Source: a bacterium (lineage in GTDB: Bacteria; 4484-113; JAFGCY01). From it: DNA of 64,000 nt. The notes below the pieces were generated by a model. It did not search any database, was not told the DNA's origin, and worked only from the letters and a program-made list of their open reading frames with translations. The DNA is taken from NCBI GenBank assembly GCA_020849855.1, contig JADZFO010000056.1:52015-116014 (forward strand), in the 5' to 3' direction. Below are positions 1 through 9,834 of this stretch, piece by piece; the first letter of the stretch is position 1; each line of letters opens with the position of its first letter. Made by a program: the position numbers and the translations under genes.

Positions 1-317
1 GTGTGGCCAAGGGCATCGGCCTGCATTTCAATATGGCTCATCAGTTCCGTCAGGCCGCCACTGCACTCAAAGGCGCTGATCAGATAGGGCCCGAATTCGC
101 TGTTGCCGCTGCCGCTTTTCTGGCCACTTGCCCCTGGTGGCAGAGCAAAGCCGGCGGGCCAACCCTCCGGGGGCCCGGGGCTATCCGCGCTCTCCGGGTC
201 GATGCCGTAAGATTCCAGCTGCCCCGGCCCATCGTCGCCGCTGCCTTCAATGCCCAGACAGGATGTGCAGCAGAGCAGCAGTGCACTCAGCAACAGGATT
301 GCCTGAGCCAGCCTCAT
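1..317 (-). CDS. lipoprotein, partial (runs off left edge)
   Basis: Reading leftward from an ATG at 315-317 the frame stays open for 105 codons to the window edge. The N-terminus is a lipoprotein-type signal (hydrophobic run ending LLLCC, then TSC). The mature part contains WPAGFALPPGASG, which matches WPADLPLPPESSV of the gene immediately upstream, so the two are tandem paralogs. The ATG overlaps the upstream stop codon (ATGA), indicating translational coupling. No function is recognised; the C-terminus is outside the window. Confidence 0.7.
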   Translation of the reverse strand, partial: MRLAQAILLLSALLLCCTSCLGIEGSGDDGPGQLESYGIDPESADSPGPPEGWPAGFALPPGASGQKSGSGNSEFGPYLISAFECSGGLTELMSHIEMQADALGH

Positions 318-1126
318 CGCCAGCCTCTGTCATAGGCACTGGTGCTGGAGCCGTTTGTGCTGTAGTGGCATTCCACCCGCAGCCAGCCCTGCCAGGGATA
401 GCACTCTACCCGCACCACTTCATCCCGGCGGCCGTAGATGCTGGCAGAACCGCCGCTCTCCGGTCGCTCAGTTGTGCTGACCAGACGGAAGCCGCTGTCG
501 GAAAGATGGCGGCGATAGAAGTCATGCACCACACCGGTCACCGCCATGCTTTGCAGTCCCAGGCTGGCCTCGCTGGCCCCGCGCTGGCTGGCGTACACCA
601 GGGTCGCGCCGGGCATTGGGCAAAGCACGGCACTGGGGAAGCCGGGCGGATAGGCATCGCGGATCAGGCGCCCGTAGGCATAGAGATAACAGCGCTTGGG
701 GTTGAACAGCAGGTTGCGCTCGGTGCTGACCTGCAGCCAGCCCTGCATGCCGTTCTCGCCGGGCTCCATGCGCATCTGCAGGGTCCGCAGCGGTCCACGA
801 GCGATGCCGGAGGTTTGTTCGTCTGAGACCTCAATCGAGCTTTCGGCGAATCCGGCGCTTGCGTTGAGCACGTCAAAGTAGGCCGCCAGGCCCAGTGCGC
901 TCATGCCGCACTGAATGCCGATACGCAGGCCCTGGCTGTCCTCGCTGGACTCGCGGGAGTGGCCAGCCACGCTGCTCTCCGGAGGCAAGGGCAGATCCGC
1001 GGGCCAGTCGACGGGCAGCCCCGCCGCGGGCCAGGCGGCCGGCAGGGCGCCGGCATTACGAAGATCAAACTGCAGGAAACTCATGTGCTGATTGAACAGG
1101 CTAAAGCCACTTTGCGCAATCAACAT
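314..1126 (-). CDS. hypothetical protein with duplicated domain
   Basis: A 270-residue protein without a clear signal peptide if started at the ATG at 1126; an internal ATG at 1084 is an alternative. It seems to contain two copies of one fold: residues about 42-95 (WPADLPLPPESSVAG ... YFDVLNASAGF) and about 165-225 (FPSAVLCPMPGATLV ... HDFYRRHLSDSGFRL) share the pattern P-x-P-x-x-[A/S]-x-[L/V] followed by an [F/Y]-x-x-x-L-x-x-[A/S]-G-F helix. Such segments occur in secreted proteins of unknown function. It is coupled by a 4-base overlap to the partial lipoprotein downstream. Function unknown. Confidence 0.7.
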   Translation of the reverse strand: MLIAQSGFSLFNQHMSFLQFDLRNAGALPAAWPAAGLPVDWPADLPLPPESSVAGHSRESSEDSQGLRIGIQCGMSALGLAAYFDVLNASAGFAESSIEVSDEQTSGIARGPLRTLQMRMEPGENGMQGWLQVSTERNLLFNPKRCYLYAYGRLIRDAYPPGFPSAVLCPMPGATLVYASQRGASEASLGLQSMAVTGVVHDFYRRHLSDSGFRLVSTTERPESGGSASIYGRRDEVVRVECYPWQGWLRVECHYSTNGSSTSAYDRGWR

Positions 1127-1278
1127 TGCCTATCATCACTGCTGTCGCGAACAGGGTGCGCAATGCAGCCCTGGAACTGTCCACCACCAGCAGGAAAGTT
1201 TGTGCAAGTATGCGGTTAGGCTGCTCTTCAGGAACGGGTATCATTACTGATATGCCTTTGTGGGGAGGTTGGTCCAGA

Positions 1279-3537
1279 ATGCCCGCTGCTTTACGATTTC
1301 CCTTTCCCTGGAACCTGCTCAAGCTAATTCCACTGATGCTTGTGCCAACTCTGGCTGGCTGCGGCGGGTCAGGCGGTGCGGTCCTCGATCACGCCGACAA
1401 GTTTTTTAACACCGGGTTGCCCGCCCTGAGTGAGCTTCGCTCGACACAGGCGGCCGGTGACCATACGGTCCTGGCTTCAGCCTTTGATGCAATCAGTCCG
1501 GGGGTGGTCAAAGAAGGCAACTTCCCCCTGGAAGTCCTGCGCATGGACGCCAGCGACGGCGGGGGATTTGAGTGGGCTGTGTTCTCCTTTGATGCCGCGG
1601 CCACTGGTGAGGAACTGCTGGATGTCGCCGTGACAATGGCCAGTGAAAACGGCAGCATTGACCCAGCCTTCGCAGCGGTGAGTGACTTTTCGAACGGGCG
1701 CTGGCGGGTTGTCGGCCCCTTCAGTTCAGCTACAGCACCAGCCGATTTCACATTTGAATTGAACAGCGCGACTGACCTCTCGCCAGAGGGCAGGGTCTTT
1801 GTAGCGGTGATTTCACCTGTTGGCAGTGAGCTTCTGGTGGGCCTGCTCAACTTCCGCACACTGGCGCTCCAGAACCCAGCGGCTGATATCCAGGCGGACC
1901 TGACCAGCGGCGAAGCACCGCTCACGGTGAACTTCGATGCCAGCGCATCTGCGGACTCTGACGGCGAAATTGTGCTGTATGAGTGGGATGTGGCCGGCGA
2001 TGGCAACTTTGAAGCCAGCACTGGCCTCAGCCCGGCGCATCAGATCAGCTACTCCAACGGTGGGATCTTTAATGCAACTGTCCGGGTTACAGACAACGAC
2101 GGGCTGAGCTCTACTGCAGCCATTGAGATAACGGTGACGGAGGGCGGCAACATCCCGCCTCAGGCGGTTCTTGAGTCTGATGTCCTGGATGGCGAGGCCG
2201 AGCCAGGGTTCAGCGTCAACTTCAGCGCAGACCAGAGCTCTGACAGCGACGGTAGCATCACCTTGTACGAGTGGGACCTTGATTCGGATACGACAACCGG
2301 AACGAATGGCTTTGAGCTCAGCAGCGCTACGCCGGACCCCCAGCAGGTGACTTACAACAGCCCCGGGGAATTCCTGGTGCGCCTGCGGGTCACGGACGAT
2401 GGCGGTATCAGGCGGGTGGACACTCAGCGTATCGTCAGCCACGGCTGGATTCAGGTGCCAATCGACCAGATCGGCAACAACCAGAAAGCAAGCGGCTTCT
2501 CCCTGCGTGTTATCGGCAAGTTCCCGGCCCTCAGCTATCGCGATGGGGAACTGGCCGACCTGATCTATGCCCGCAGCAGCACCACGTTTGGCGCGGCGCC
2601 CGCCGACTGGAGCCTGACGGCAGTCACCTCGATGGGGGCGACTGTCAACACAGCGCTCTGCGAAGTGGCAGACCGGCCGGCGATCGCCTTCAACAACGAA
2701 AGCGGTTTGATCTATACCCGCAGCACAACGGCGAGCGGTGCCGACCCGGCGGACTGGGAGACGATCAAGGCCGATGGCGAAAGTGGCACCGGCGTGGCGC
2801 TGGAGGTAGTGAACGGGTTTCCGGCCATCAGTTATCGCGCTGGTGGTGCAGTCCCGCATAAGATCAAGTATGTGCACAGCGATGAAGCAACAGGTATCGA
2901 CAACGAGGGCTGGCTCAGCGTCCTGCTTGAGCAGGGCGGCAGTTTCAGCCCGTCGACTGACCTGACGGTTGTTGAGGGGAACCCGGCGGTTGCCTGGATT
3001 GCCGGCACGCCCGGCGGCAACGAGTTGAAGTATGCCCGCAGCGCTACGGCCGACGGCGGCGACAGCGCCGACTGGAGCGCGGTGTTGGCCGGCGAGCTCG
3101 CCGCGCCCAGCCAGCGGCTGGGGCTGACGGTTGTTGAGGGCAACCCGGCGCTCTGCTTTGGCTCGACACTGAGCGGCGGCCTGCGCCAGGGCTTTGTACG
3201 CAGCAGCAGCAGCCTTGGACAGAGTGGAGCGGACTGGTCGCCCTTCGAGCTGGACTCAGCAAACGGTACGGGCTCCTTCAGCAGTATTGCTGTAGTGTCG
3301 GGAGCTCCAATGGTGCTGTATGACGATGGCGACCAGCCGAACTCGCTGCGCCTTGCAGTCAGCTCGAGCGCCAGTGGCAGCGTACTGGCTGACTGGCAGA
3401 TTGAGGATGCCATGGCCGAGGGCGAGGGCATCGAGACCACCGCGCGGGATCTGGAAATCACCGAGGTGGACGGCTTCGCGGCGATTGTCTTTTTCAACAG
3501 CATCACGGATGAAGTGACCTATGCGATCAGGTTCTAG
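1279..3537 (+). CDS. PKD-domain surface lipoprotein
   Basis: A 752-residue lipoprotein: hydrophobic signal then LAGCGG (lipobox Cys about residue 33). I chose ATG 1279 because GGGGAGG lies 10 bases upstream; the frame is open back to 1126. Order: signal; a module at about 75-200 containing VSDFSNGRW and GPF; two PKD domains at about 205-290 and 295-390, each with a YEWD(V/L) core; then about five repeats of 60-70 residues with a consensus like YARSxTxxGxxxADWS, probably beta-propeller or beta-sandwich blades. It is paralogous to the interrupted gene just downstream and to the gene at 48618-50951. Role inferred: cell-surface binding or adhesion. Confidence 0.88.
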   Translation: MPAALRFPFPWNLLKLIPLMLVPTLAGCGGSGGAVLDHADKFFNTGLPALSELRSTQAAGDHTVLASAFDAISPGVVKEGNFPLEVLRMDASDGGGFEWAVFSFDAAATGEELLDVAVTMASENGSIDPAFAAVSDFSNGRWRVVGPFSSATAPADFTFELNSATDLSPEGRVFVAVISPVGSELLVGLLNFRTLALQNPAADIQADLTSGEAPLTVNFDASASADSDGEIVLYEWDVAGDGNFEASTGLSPAHQISYSNGGIFNATVRVTDNDGLSSTAAIEITVTEGGNIPPQAVLESDVLDGEAEPGFSVNFSADQSSDSDGSITLYEWDLDSDTTTGTNGFELSSATPDPQQVTYNSPGEFLVRLRVTDDGGIRRVDTQRIVSHGWIQVPIDQIGNNQKASGFSLRVIGKFPALSYRDGELADLIYARSSTTFGAAPADWSLTAVTSMGATVNTALCEVADRPAIAFNNESGLIYTRSTTASGADPADWETIKADGESGTGVALEVVNGFPAISYRAGGAVPHKIKYVHSDEATGIDNEGWLSVLLEQGGSFSPSTDLTVVEGNPAVAWIAGTPGGNELKYARSATADGGDSADWSAVLAGELAAPSQRLGLTVVEGNPALCFGSTLSGGLRQGFVRSSSSLGQSGADWSPFELDSANGTGSFSSIAVVSGAPMVLYDDGDQPNSLRLAVSSSASGSVLADWQIEDAMAEGEGIETTARDLEITEVDGFAAIVFFNSITDEVTYAIRF

Positions 3538-3557
3538 GTTCGTGAGTGCAGCGCGCC

Positions 3558-3571
3558 AGGCGGATCCGCCT
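3558..3571. repeat. 14-bp perfect palindrome after the PKD gene
   Basis: AGGCGGATCCGCCT lies 20 bases after the stop codon of the PKD lipoprotein gene. There is no following T-run, so a rho-independent terminator is not supported. Confidence 0.4.
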
Positions 3572-3716
3572 GAGCTGGACTGTTCATGTCCACTCAGCCC
3601 TGCAGGTCCGGGCCTGGTGTAGTATCCACTAGCCGTCTGAAGGCTGCTCCTGGATCACGGCTCCCGCCTGACTAACTCATTCGCGGGGTATGTCCTACTG
3701 CAAACTGGAGGCACTG

Positions 3717-5945
3717 ATGCGATTTCCTGCGACGATCATGCTTGTTACTGCGGCAGCGCTTTTGCTTGTGGCCTGCGGCGGAGGGAATACCGCCAGCCGG
3801 CTGGACAGCGCGCTCAATTCAGAGCAGCTGGCGGGTCTGCCAAAGCCGGCCGAACTGCGCGGGATCAGCGGCCAGGATGTGCTGAACCTCAGCGGCACGA
3901 CGACTGTGCGTCAGAGCCCCGGCTTCGATGCGCCGGTCCTGGAACCGGGCGTCGGCGTATTGGATGCCAGCGACGGCGGAGATTTCGAGTAGGCGGTCTA
4001 CAGCTTCATCGTCAACCCCGGCGAGCTCAACTCCGTCAACTTCATGGTGGAGTCGCGCAGCCCCGGCAGCAGCTGTTTCGTCGCCCTGGCTGACTTCAGC
4101 GCCGGGCGCTGGGTCTTCAATGCGCGTAACGACCTGCCGGACAGCGGGCTGACCGCCGCGCCGGCCCTTGGGCCGATTGACCCGGCGAAGCATGAGGACG
4201 GCGACGGCAACTACTTCGCGGCCATTGCTGTGCCGGTGGGCAGCCATGCGGCCGTGCATTCGATGCAGGGCATTGTAATCACCAATGATCCTCCGGTGGC
4301 AGCGTTAAGCGCCAGCCCGCTGCAGGCGGATGCGCCGGTCAGCATCTCCTACGACGCCAGCGCTTCCAGCGACATTGACGGCAGTATCATCCAGTATGAG
4401 TGGGACATGCAGGGCGACGGCATCTTCGAGCTCAATACCGGCACTGTGCCAAGCCACAGCGTTCTGCACGCAAGCCCGGCGGTTGTTGATGTCACGGTCA
4501 GGGTGACCGACGACGACGGTGCTACTGCCACCGCCAGCACCCAGGCCCTGGTGACGCAGAACGGCAACGTGCCGCCGATCGCAGTGCTGACCTCTGATGT
4601 AAGTGAAGGTGATGGCGAAGCCGGCTTCAGCGCACAGCTCTTCAGCGACTAGAGCGAGGATCTGGACGGCAGCATCGTGCAGTATGAGTGGGACCTTGAT
4701 GGTGACACCTCAACCGGAACCAATGGCTTTGAAGTCAGCAGCACCCAGCCGGATGTGCAGGCTGCACTTTTCAGCGCACCTGGCGAGCGTCGGATCCGGC
4801 TGCGTGTTACGGATGACGGTGGCCTGCAAAAGGTCGCCACGCTCGTCATAGTCAGCCACGGCTGGGCGGAAGTCAAAGTGGCAGATGTCAACGGCACCGT
4901 TGCCCCGAGTCTGGCCCAGATCGGGAAGGGACCGGCTATTGCCTTTTGCGGATCACCAAACTTCACCATTTCTTACGCTCGAAGTGATTCAGAGTTTGGG
5001 GACAAGCAAAGCGACTGGAGCCTGAGCCAGATTGCGGCCGATAAGTTCAACGTCGAATCCATCAATCTCGTTCAGGTGAAAGCCCGGCCCGCACTGGTCG
5101 CATCTCACGAGAACGGGTCATTTGAGGAAAGGCTGCACTATTACCGCTCTCCGAGCGGGGATCCGCTCATTGACTCTAACTGGGATTCATTTGAGCTGGC
5201 TGGAATAGCAGCCATTGAGGAAGGCAGCTGCGATCTGGCTGTCATCGCTGGCAATCCCGCTATAGTCGTGGATAGCCCGAACCTTGGGGTGGTTTACTCC
5301 AGGTCGGCCATGGACACTGGCGCGGATGCGTCTGACTGGGTGTTTGTTTCAGCTTCCGGGCAGGACCTGGACTTCCTTTCTTCACCCTGTCTGCAGGAGA
5401 TCAATGGCCGGCCTGCATTTGTGTCTCGCAAGGCCGGAGAGTCAATCGTCTACAGCCACAGCTCTACTCCTGAGGGCATGAATGCCGACGACTGGTCCAG
5501 CGTAGCCCTGCTCGAGGAATTCGTTTCTGAGGGAGCAGTGCATTACTCACTCGCACAAGCCGATGGCAACCCTGCCATCGCCTTCGGGTTCTCACTCTTC
5601 GGCAATGGCACCGAACTGCGCTTCTTCCGCAGCACCACGCCGGCCGGAGATTCACTGGCGGACTGGCAGAGTGTCTTTGTTGACGACGCCACGGGTTCCA
5701 CAGACAAGCCAGGGCTTCTGCAGCTGCCACTGCCTCTCATTCTTGCGCTGGATATTGGTGATCAGCTGGCATATGTCTACGAGAGCAGCAGCCCGGATGG
5801 CACACAGTCCACGGACTGGGGGGAACGGCGACAACTGAGCAGCTCTCCGGTGCTTAACTACTCGCACATCGTCCTGGATGGCCGACTGGCCATAGCCTTC
5901 TATGAGCCGATCGCTCAGGAAGTCAGATACGGCATTCTTTTCTAG
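3717..5945 (+). pseudogene. PKD surface lipoprotein with two in-frame amber codons
   Basis: One frame runs from ATG 3717 (GGAGG 5 bases upstream; signal ending LLLVACGGG) to TAG 5943 and is interrupted only by TAG at 3990-3992 and TAG at 4650-4652. The paralog at 1279-3537 has Trp (TGG, in GGGFEWAVFSF) where the first stop lies and Gln (CAG, in FSADQSSDSDG) where the second lies; both are single-base changes. Apart from these the translation is intact through the shared N-terminal module (VALADFSAGRW), two PKD domains and ADWS-type repeats. Either a young pseudogene, a gene read through at UAG, or sequence error. TAG is used as the normal terminator by this gene and its neighbour, so general UAG recoding is unlikely. 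Confidence 0.8.
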
Positions 5946-6074
5946 CGGGCAGGATTGGTGTGCGGGTCAGGCCCGCGGGGCAGCATGCTGCAACTGTGAA
6001 CCTTCCTGCCGTATCATAGTCATATCAGTAGCGGCCAGCGCAGCCTTCTGCGCGCCCGCCGGGGTGGCTTGTAC

Positions 6075-7490
6075 ATGGACTCAACGCAGATTGCACCCAA
6101 GGCAGACGCCACGATTGTGGCCCCCGGTGTTGCGAACGCCGATGCAACGGCGGTCAGCACGGGGCGGGGCGACGCCACGGTCGTGGTCAGCCAGCCGGCG
6201 GCCGCAGGCGATGGGACGGTTGTCTCCAGCCGGGTGGCGAACATTGATCTGGCGGCCTTCAAGCCAACGGTCGAGTACCAGCTGCGGGCACACAACTCCT
6301 ATTCCCTGGCCGGGCAGACAGTGCAGAACTATCTGATGGCCGACATCCGCTCCTTTTTCGCGGGCGGGCTGCAGGCCCGTGCGCCGATTGCCCTGGCCAT
6401 CGCGATCGACCGCAGCGGCAGCATGGAAGGCAAGCCGATCGAGGCGGTCAAGACGGCGGTCGGCCTGATCGTCGACCAGCTTACAGAAGCCGACATGCTC
6501 TCCATCGTCACCTTCGGCGAAACGGTGGATGTGCTGATGCCGGCCAGCCGCGTGCTGAACAAGCAGCTGATCAAGGACCACATCGCGCGTATCCGGCCGA
6601 AGGGCACGACGAACCTCTTCTCCGGCATGGCCACGGCCGTCGAGCAGCTCATGGCGGCCCGGACGCCGCAGCTCCTCAGCCGGACCCTGGTGCTGACGGA
6701 CGGCGAGGCCAATGAAGGCATCACGGAGTACAGCGACATCATTGCCCAGGTGCGCGACTTCCGTGCCCGCGGGATGTGCATCAGCGCCATCGGCCTGGGC
6801 ATTGAGTACAACGAGGAACTGCTCAGCGGCATCGCCAAGACGAGCCGCGGGAACTATCACTACATCGACTCTATCGACCAGATCCCGCGGGTCTTCGACC
6901 GGGAGCTGAAGGACCTGTTTGGCACGGTGGCCACGGGTGTACGGCTGCGCCTGAGCCTGCCGGAGGGTGTCGAGCTGACACGCGTCTATGGCTACGAGTC
7001 GGGCAAGGGCAGTTCGGGCCACGGCTCGACGGTGACTGTCGACCTGCCGGATCTCGCCTCCGGCGAGTCCCTGCCTGTGCTGCTGCAGCTGGCCCTGCGC
7101 CCGCACAGCACAGCGCGCTACCGGGTGGCCAGCTCCGAGCTGGAGTTCACCTACTTCGGCCAGCAGCAGCGCCAGACCCTGCGCGGCGATTTTGTGATTG
7201 AGTTCACGACTGACAAGGACAAGATTCTCGCCGGCATCGACCCGATCGTCGAGGCCGCGATGCGCGAAAAGGACATCGCTGCCAACCTCAGCCGCGCGCA
7301 GCAGCTGATGAACCGCGATGTCGGCACGGCGACGATGATCATCCAGCAGGTGGCGCAGCAGCTCAGCGCAGCGGGCAAGACTGAGGACGCGACTCTGGTC
7401 GGCACAGCCCTGCTCAAGCTTCAGCGCGGCGATGTGCAGGATGCGACCAAGACGCTATCGGTCGCGGAGTTCGGGCTGGAGCGCAAGTAG
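6075..7490 (+). CDS. von Willebrand factor A domain protein with Thr-rich N-terminal repeats
   Basis: 471 residues. No signal peptide. The first 60 residues hold four to five similar blocks (ADATIVAP, ADATAVST, GDATVVVS, GDGTVVSS) with a Thr flanked by Asp/Ala and Val, like phosphothreonine sites recognised by FHA domains (inference). The vWA domain follows with a MIDAS DRSGSM near residue 111, a Thr in KGTTNLFSGM near 177 and LTDGEANEG near 207; then a beta-rich domain and a helical C-terminus, as in cytoplasmic Ca-activated-channel-like vWA proteins. Start: ATG 6075 with GGGGTGG 7 bases upstream; an in-frame TTG at 6069 is possible. It is convergent with the DNA polymerase gene. Confidence 0.88.
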   Translation: MDSTQIAPKADATIVAPGVANADATAVSTGRGDATVVVSQPAAAGDGTVVSSRVANIDLAAFKPTVEYQLRAHNSYSLAGQTVQNYLMADIRSFFAGGLQARAPIALAIAIDRSGSMEGKPIEAVKTAVGLIVDQLTEADMLSIVTFGETVDVLMPASRVLNKQLIKDHIARIRPKGTTNLFSGMATAVEQLMAARTPQLLSRTLVLTDGEANEGITEYSDIIAQVRDFRARGMCISAIGLGIEYNEELLSGIAKTSRGNYHYIDSIDQIPRVFDRELKDLFGTVATGVRLRLSLPEGVELTRVYGYESGKGSSGHGSTVTVDLPDLASGESLPVLLQLALRPHSTARYRVASSELEFTYFGQQQRQTLRGDFVIEFTTDKDKILAGIDPIVEAAMREKDIAANLSRAQQLMNRDVGTATMIIQQVAQQLSAAGKTEDATLVGTALLKLQRGDVQDATKTLSVAEFGLERK

Positions 7491-7502
7491 CTTTGGCAGG
7501 AC

Positions 7503-7556
7503 GCACGGATGCGCGCCCAGAGCTGTCCGAGTTCCACCAAGGGCGCACATCCGTGC
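7503..7556. repeat. inverted repeat between convergent genes
   Basis: Arms 7503-7518 and 7541-7556 are complementary at 15 of 16 positions (GCACGGATGCGCGCCC against GGGCGCACATCCGTGC), with a 22-base loop. It lies between two convergent stop codons. It has no T-run; it may act as a bidirectional transcript end or be a REP-type palindrome. Confidence 0.6.
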
Positions 7557-7560
7557 GCCC

Positions 7561-9828
7561 TTACGAGTCTTCCCCGCCTTCAAACAGGCCTTCGCCCTCG
7601 CTGGGTACCAGGAAGGCCTTAAGAGCCCTCAGCTTCTCATCCAGCTTCTTCTCGTAGAACTTGATGTTGTAGTCCGGGTTCGCCGGGTCGTATTGCCGAA
7701 TCGGCTTGGCCGCTTCAAAGGCTTTTACCGTGGCCTTCTCGCCGGTGATGTAGTAACTCACCTGGTCGCCGGCCCGCAGTTCGCGTTTCGCCGCCAACGC
7801 TACTTCGTATGCCGCCGCCTTGTTGCGGCCGCCGCCGCCGGTCTTGGCCCGGTACTGGGGCAGCGATTCGATCAGCGTATCAGTCTTGGCCAGCTGGCGG
7901 ATGTCAATGCGGCGCTCGCGGATCGCGCTCTTCAGCTCCTCATAACGCGCGTCGATCTTCTCCGGCTCGCCGCGCAGCACACAGGCGATGCCATACTGCA
8001 TGAAGGCGTGCAGGAAGGGCTCCAGCCCGCGGCTCTTCATGCCGCTGCCCTTGACGATGATTTCGCCATCACTGCACAGCAGGGCGTAATTCTTGACCTT
8101 GTGGCTGAGCATTGATGGGTAGAAACCGCCCAGCTCGACATTGATCCCATCCGGCAGATGCGTGCTGATCTTCGCCACCAGCGCTTCGCCGGCCTCCTGG
8201 CTCTCGACGCCCGCGGCGGTGAAGTAGACGCCGTCAGTATCGATCTCGATAATGCTCCCGCCTTCCTCGGACACGGCGTCGGCGAGCTGGTTGACCAGGA
8301 GCTGGCCGTTTCTGGTGATGTAGCCGGCCTGCTCGGCATCGGCCCAGTTCATCCTGCTGGTGCCTAGATAGCCGAAGAAGGAGTTGATGAAGATCTTGAA
8401 AGCGGCCTGACGCGCATCCGCCATGACCCGCACGTTCTTGTCCGGGTGCGTCCGCGCCTCCTTCTTCGCTTCCAGGCGCCGGGCGGTCAGCTCACGCAGC
8501 ATCGGCACATAGACATCGCCCGTATCCTGGCGCGGCTTGACGCCGTCCTTGAGCATGATGGATGGATACAGGCTGGCGATGTCGGCGTTCAGCACGTTTG
8601 GAATGATGCCGGTGCGGCGCAGTTCGGTATAGCCGCCGGTGGTGGTCCAGGTCTCGGCAGGCTCGGGGATGCTCTCGCCGCGGCGCAGATATTCGCGCAT
8701 CAGCAGGTGGTTGATCTTCACCGCGTTGCCGCGCACCACGCAGTCCTGCAGGGACAGCGGCAGCATCTGGCTCTGGGCGAAGTAGCTGGGCAGCAGCATG
8801 CGGGTGATCTCGGCCGCCGCGTTCAGCTCGTTCATCACATCCGCCTTGAGCTTGTCGCGATCACCTTCAAAGAGCTGGTCGTAATCCCAGGCAGCCAGCG
8901 GTTCGGGAAGGCCCAGGGCGGGCTCCAGGTAGTTGGCCACATAGGGCGCGTCATAGCGTTCCAGATCGCGCTTGACGATGTCGTAGTACTGGGTCAGGAA
9001 CCAGGTGTCCACCAGATGCCGCCCGGCCACATCCGCCCGCGGGTATTCAAGCTGCTTCTCGGCCGCCGGGGCGCGGGAGGAGCGCACCTTCATCACGCTG
9101 CCGTCGCGGCCCCAGTTCAGAAGCTGGGGGGCCTTGAGCTTCTGGGTCTTTATGCGCGAACAGATGTAGCCCAGACTGCCCTTGAAGAGGTCATGCCCGC
9201 AGATCACATCCGGGTCGCGCCTGGCGATCAGGTCGCGCAGGGCTCCGATCAGCGCGGCTTCGTCGCTCAGTCCGTCTTCGCCCATGGTCAGGATCTGCTG
9301 CCAGCCCTTGCCGTCGGAGAGGCCCAGCATGATGATGCGGTCTGTAGCCACGGCGGGGTCGGCATACTCTGCGCCGTCAGTGTTGTAGGCGCGCAGGGCG
9401 ATATAAAGCACCTGCAGGTCGTCCTGCACGAAGCCCTTGAAGAAAGTGCGGCCTGAGCTGAGCAGATACTCCGTCACGGCATCGGCTGCGCTCCAGCCAG
9501 GCTCGGCCTCGAAACTGTCCTTGTTCGCCCGGTAGGCCTTCGCCAGCAGCTTCTCAATCTCGGACTGCTGGTCCCAGTCGCTGCAGGCCACCATCCAGCG
9601 GTAGAGGTTCTCGCCCTTCAGTTCGCTGAGCTGCGGCTCAGGCTTTACCTGGTCCAGCAGCTCGCGGTGGCTGCAGAGCAGCCAGGGCTGGTAGGTCAGG
9701 TCTTCGCTGCGCGTTTCGCCGCCCGGCGAGCGCCACCACAGGGTCATGCCGCCCTTGCGCTCGGCCGCTCCCACAAGGCCCTCGCTGGAGTCCGCCCCGA
9801 AGAGCATCTGGATGCCTTCATTAGTCAT
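7561..9828 (-). CDS. family B DNA polymerase, exonuclease motifs degenerate
   Basis: 755 residues from ATG 9828; the open frame extends upstream only through tandem repeats. Polymerase motifs are intact: motif A DIASLYPSI near 416, motif B KIFINSFFG near 479, motif C EIDTDGVYF near 529, then KNYAL and KGSGMKSRG. The 3'-5' exonuclease domain is aligned by its frame of conserved residues (DRIIMLGLSD, PDVICGHDLF, GRHLVDTWFL), but Exo I reads YIALRAY where D-x-E is expected near 141, and Exo II reads GHDLFKGSL where N-x-x-x-F-D is expected near 211. This suggests loss of proofreading. Stand-alone bacterial family B enzymes often act in repair or translesion synthesis. A leaderless promoter precedes it. 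Confidence 0.92.
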   Translation of the reverse strand: MTNEGIQMLFGADSSEGLVGAAERKGGMTLWWRSPGGETRSEDLTYQPWLLCSHRELLDQVKPEPQLSELKGENLYRWMVACSDWDQQSEIEKLLAKAYRANKDSFEAEPGWSAADAVTEYLLSSGRTFFKGFVQDDLQVLYIALRAYNTDGAEYADPAVATDRIIMLGLSDGKGWQQILTMGEDGLSDEAALIGALRDLIARRDPDVICGHDLFKGSLGYICSRIKTQKLKAPQLLNWGRDGSVMKVRSSRAPAAEKQLEYPRADVAGRHLVDTWFLTQYYDIVKRDLERYDAPYVANYLEPALGLPEPLAAWDYDQLFEGDRDKLKADVMNELNAAAEITRMLLPSYFAQSQMLPLSLQDCVVRGNAVKINHLLMREYLRRGESIPEPAETWTTTGGYTELRRTGIIPNVLNADIASLYPSIMLKDGVKPRQDTGDVYVPMLRELTARRLEAKKEARTHPDKNVRVMADARQAAFKIFINSFFGYLGTSRMNWADAEQAGYITRNGQLLVNQLADAVSEEGGSIIEIDTDGVYFTAAGVESQEAGEALVAKISTHLPDGINVELGGFYPSMLSHKVKNYALLCSDGEIIVKGSGMKSRGLEPFLHAFMQYGIACVLRGEPEKIDARYEELKSAIRERRIDIRQLAKTDTLIESLPQYRAKTGGGGRNKAAAYEVALAAKRELRAGDQVSYYITGEKATVKAFEAAKPIRQYDPANPDYNIKFYEKKLDEKLRALKAFLVPSEGEGLFEGGEDS

Positions 9829-9834
9829 GCAGAG

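Noticed and set aside
3990-4652. UAG recoding (pyrrolysine or a code change)
   Set aside because: TAG terminates several genes in the window, including this one, and the replaced residues are Trp and Gln, so general recoding is unlikely; suppression remains only a possibility.
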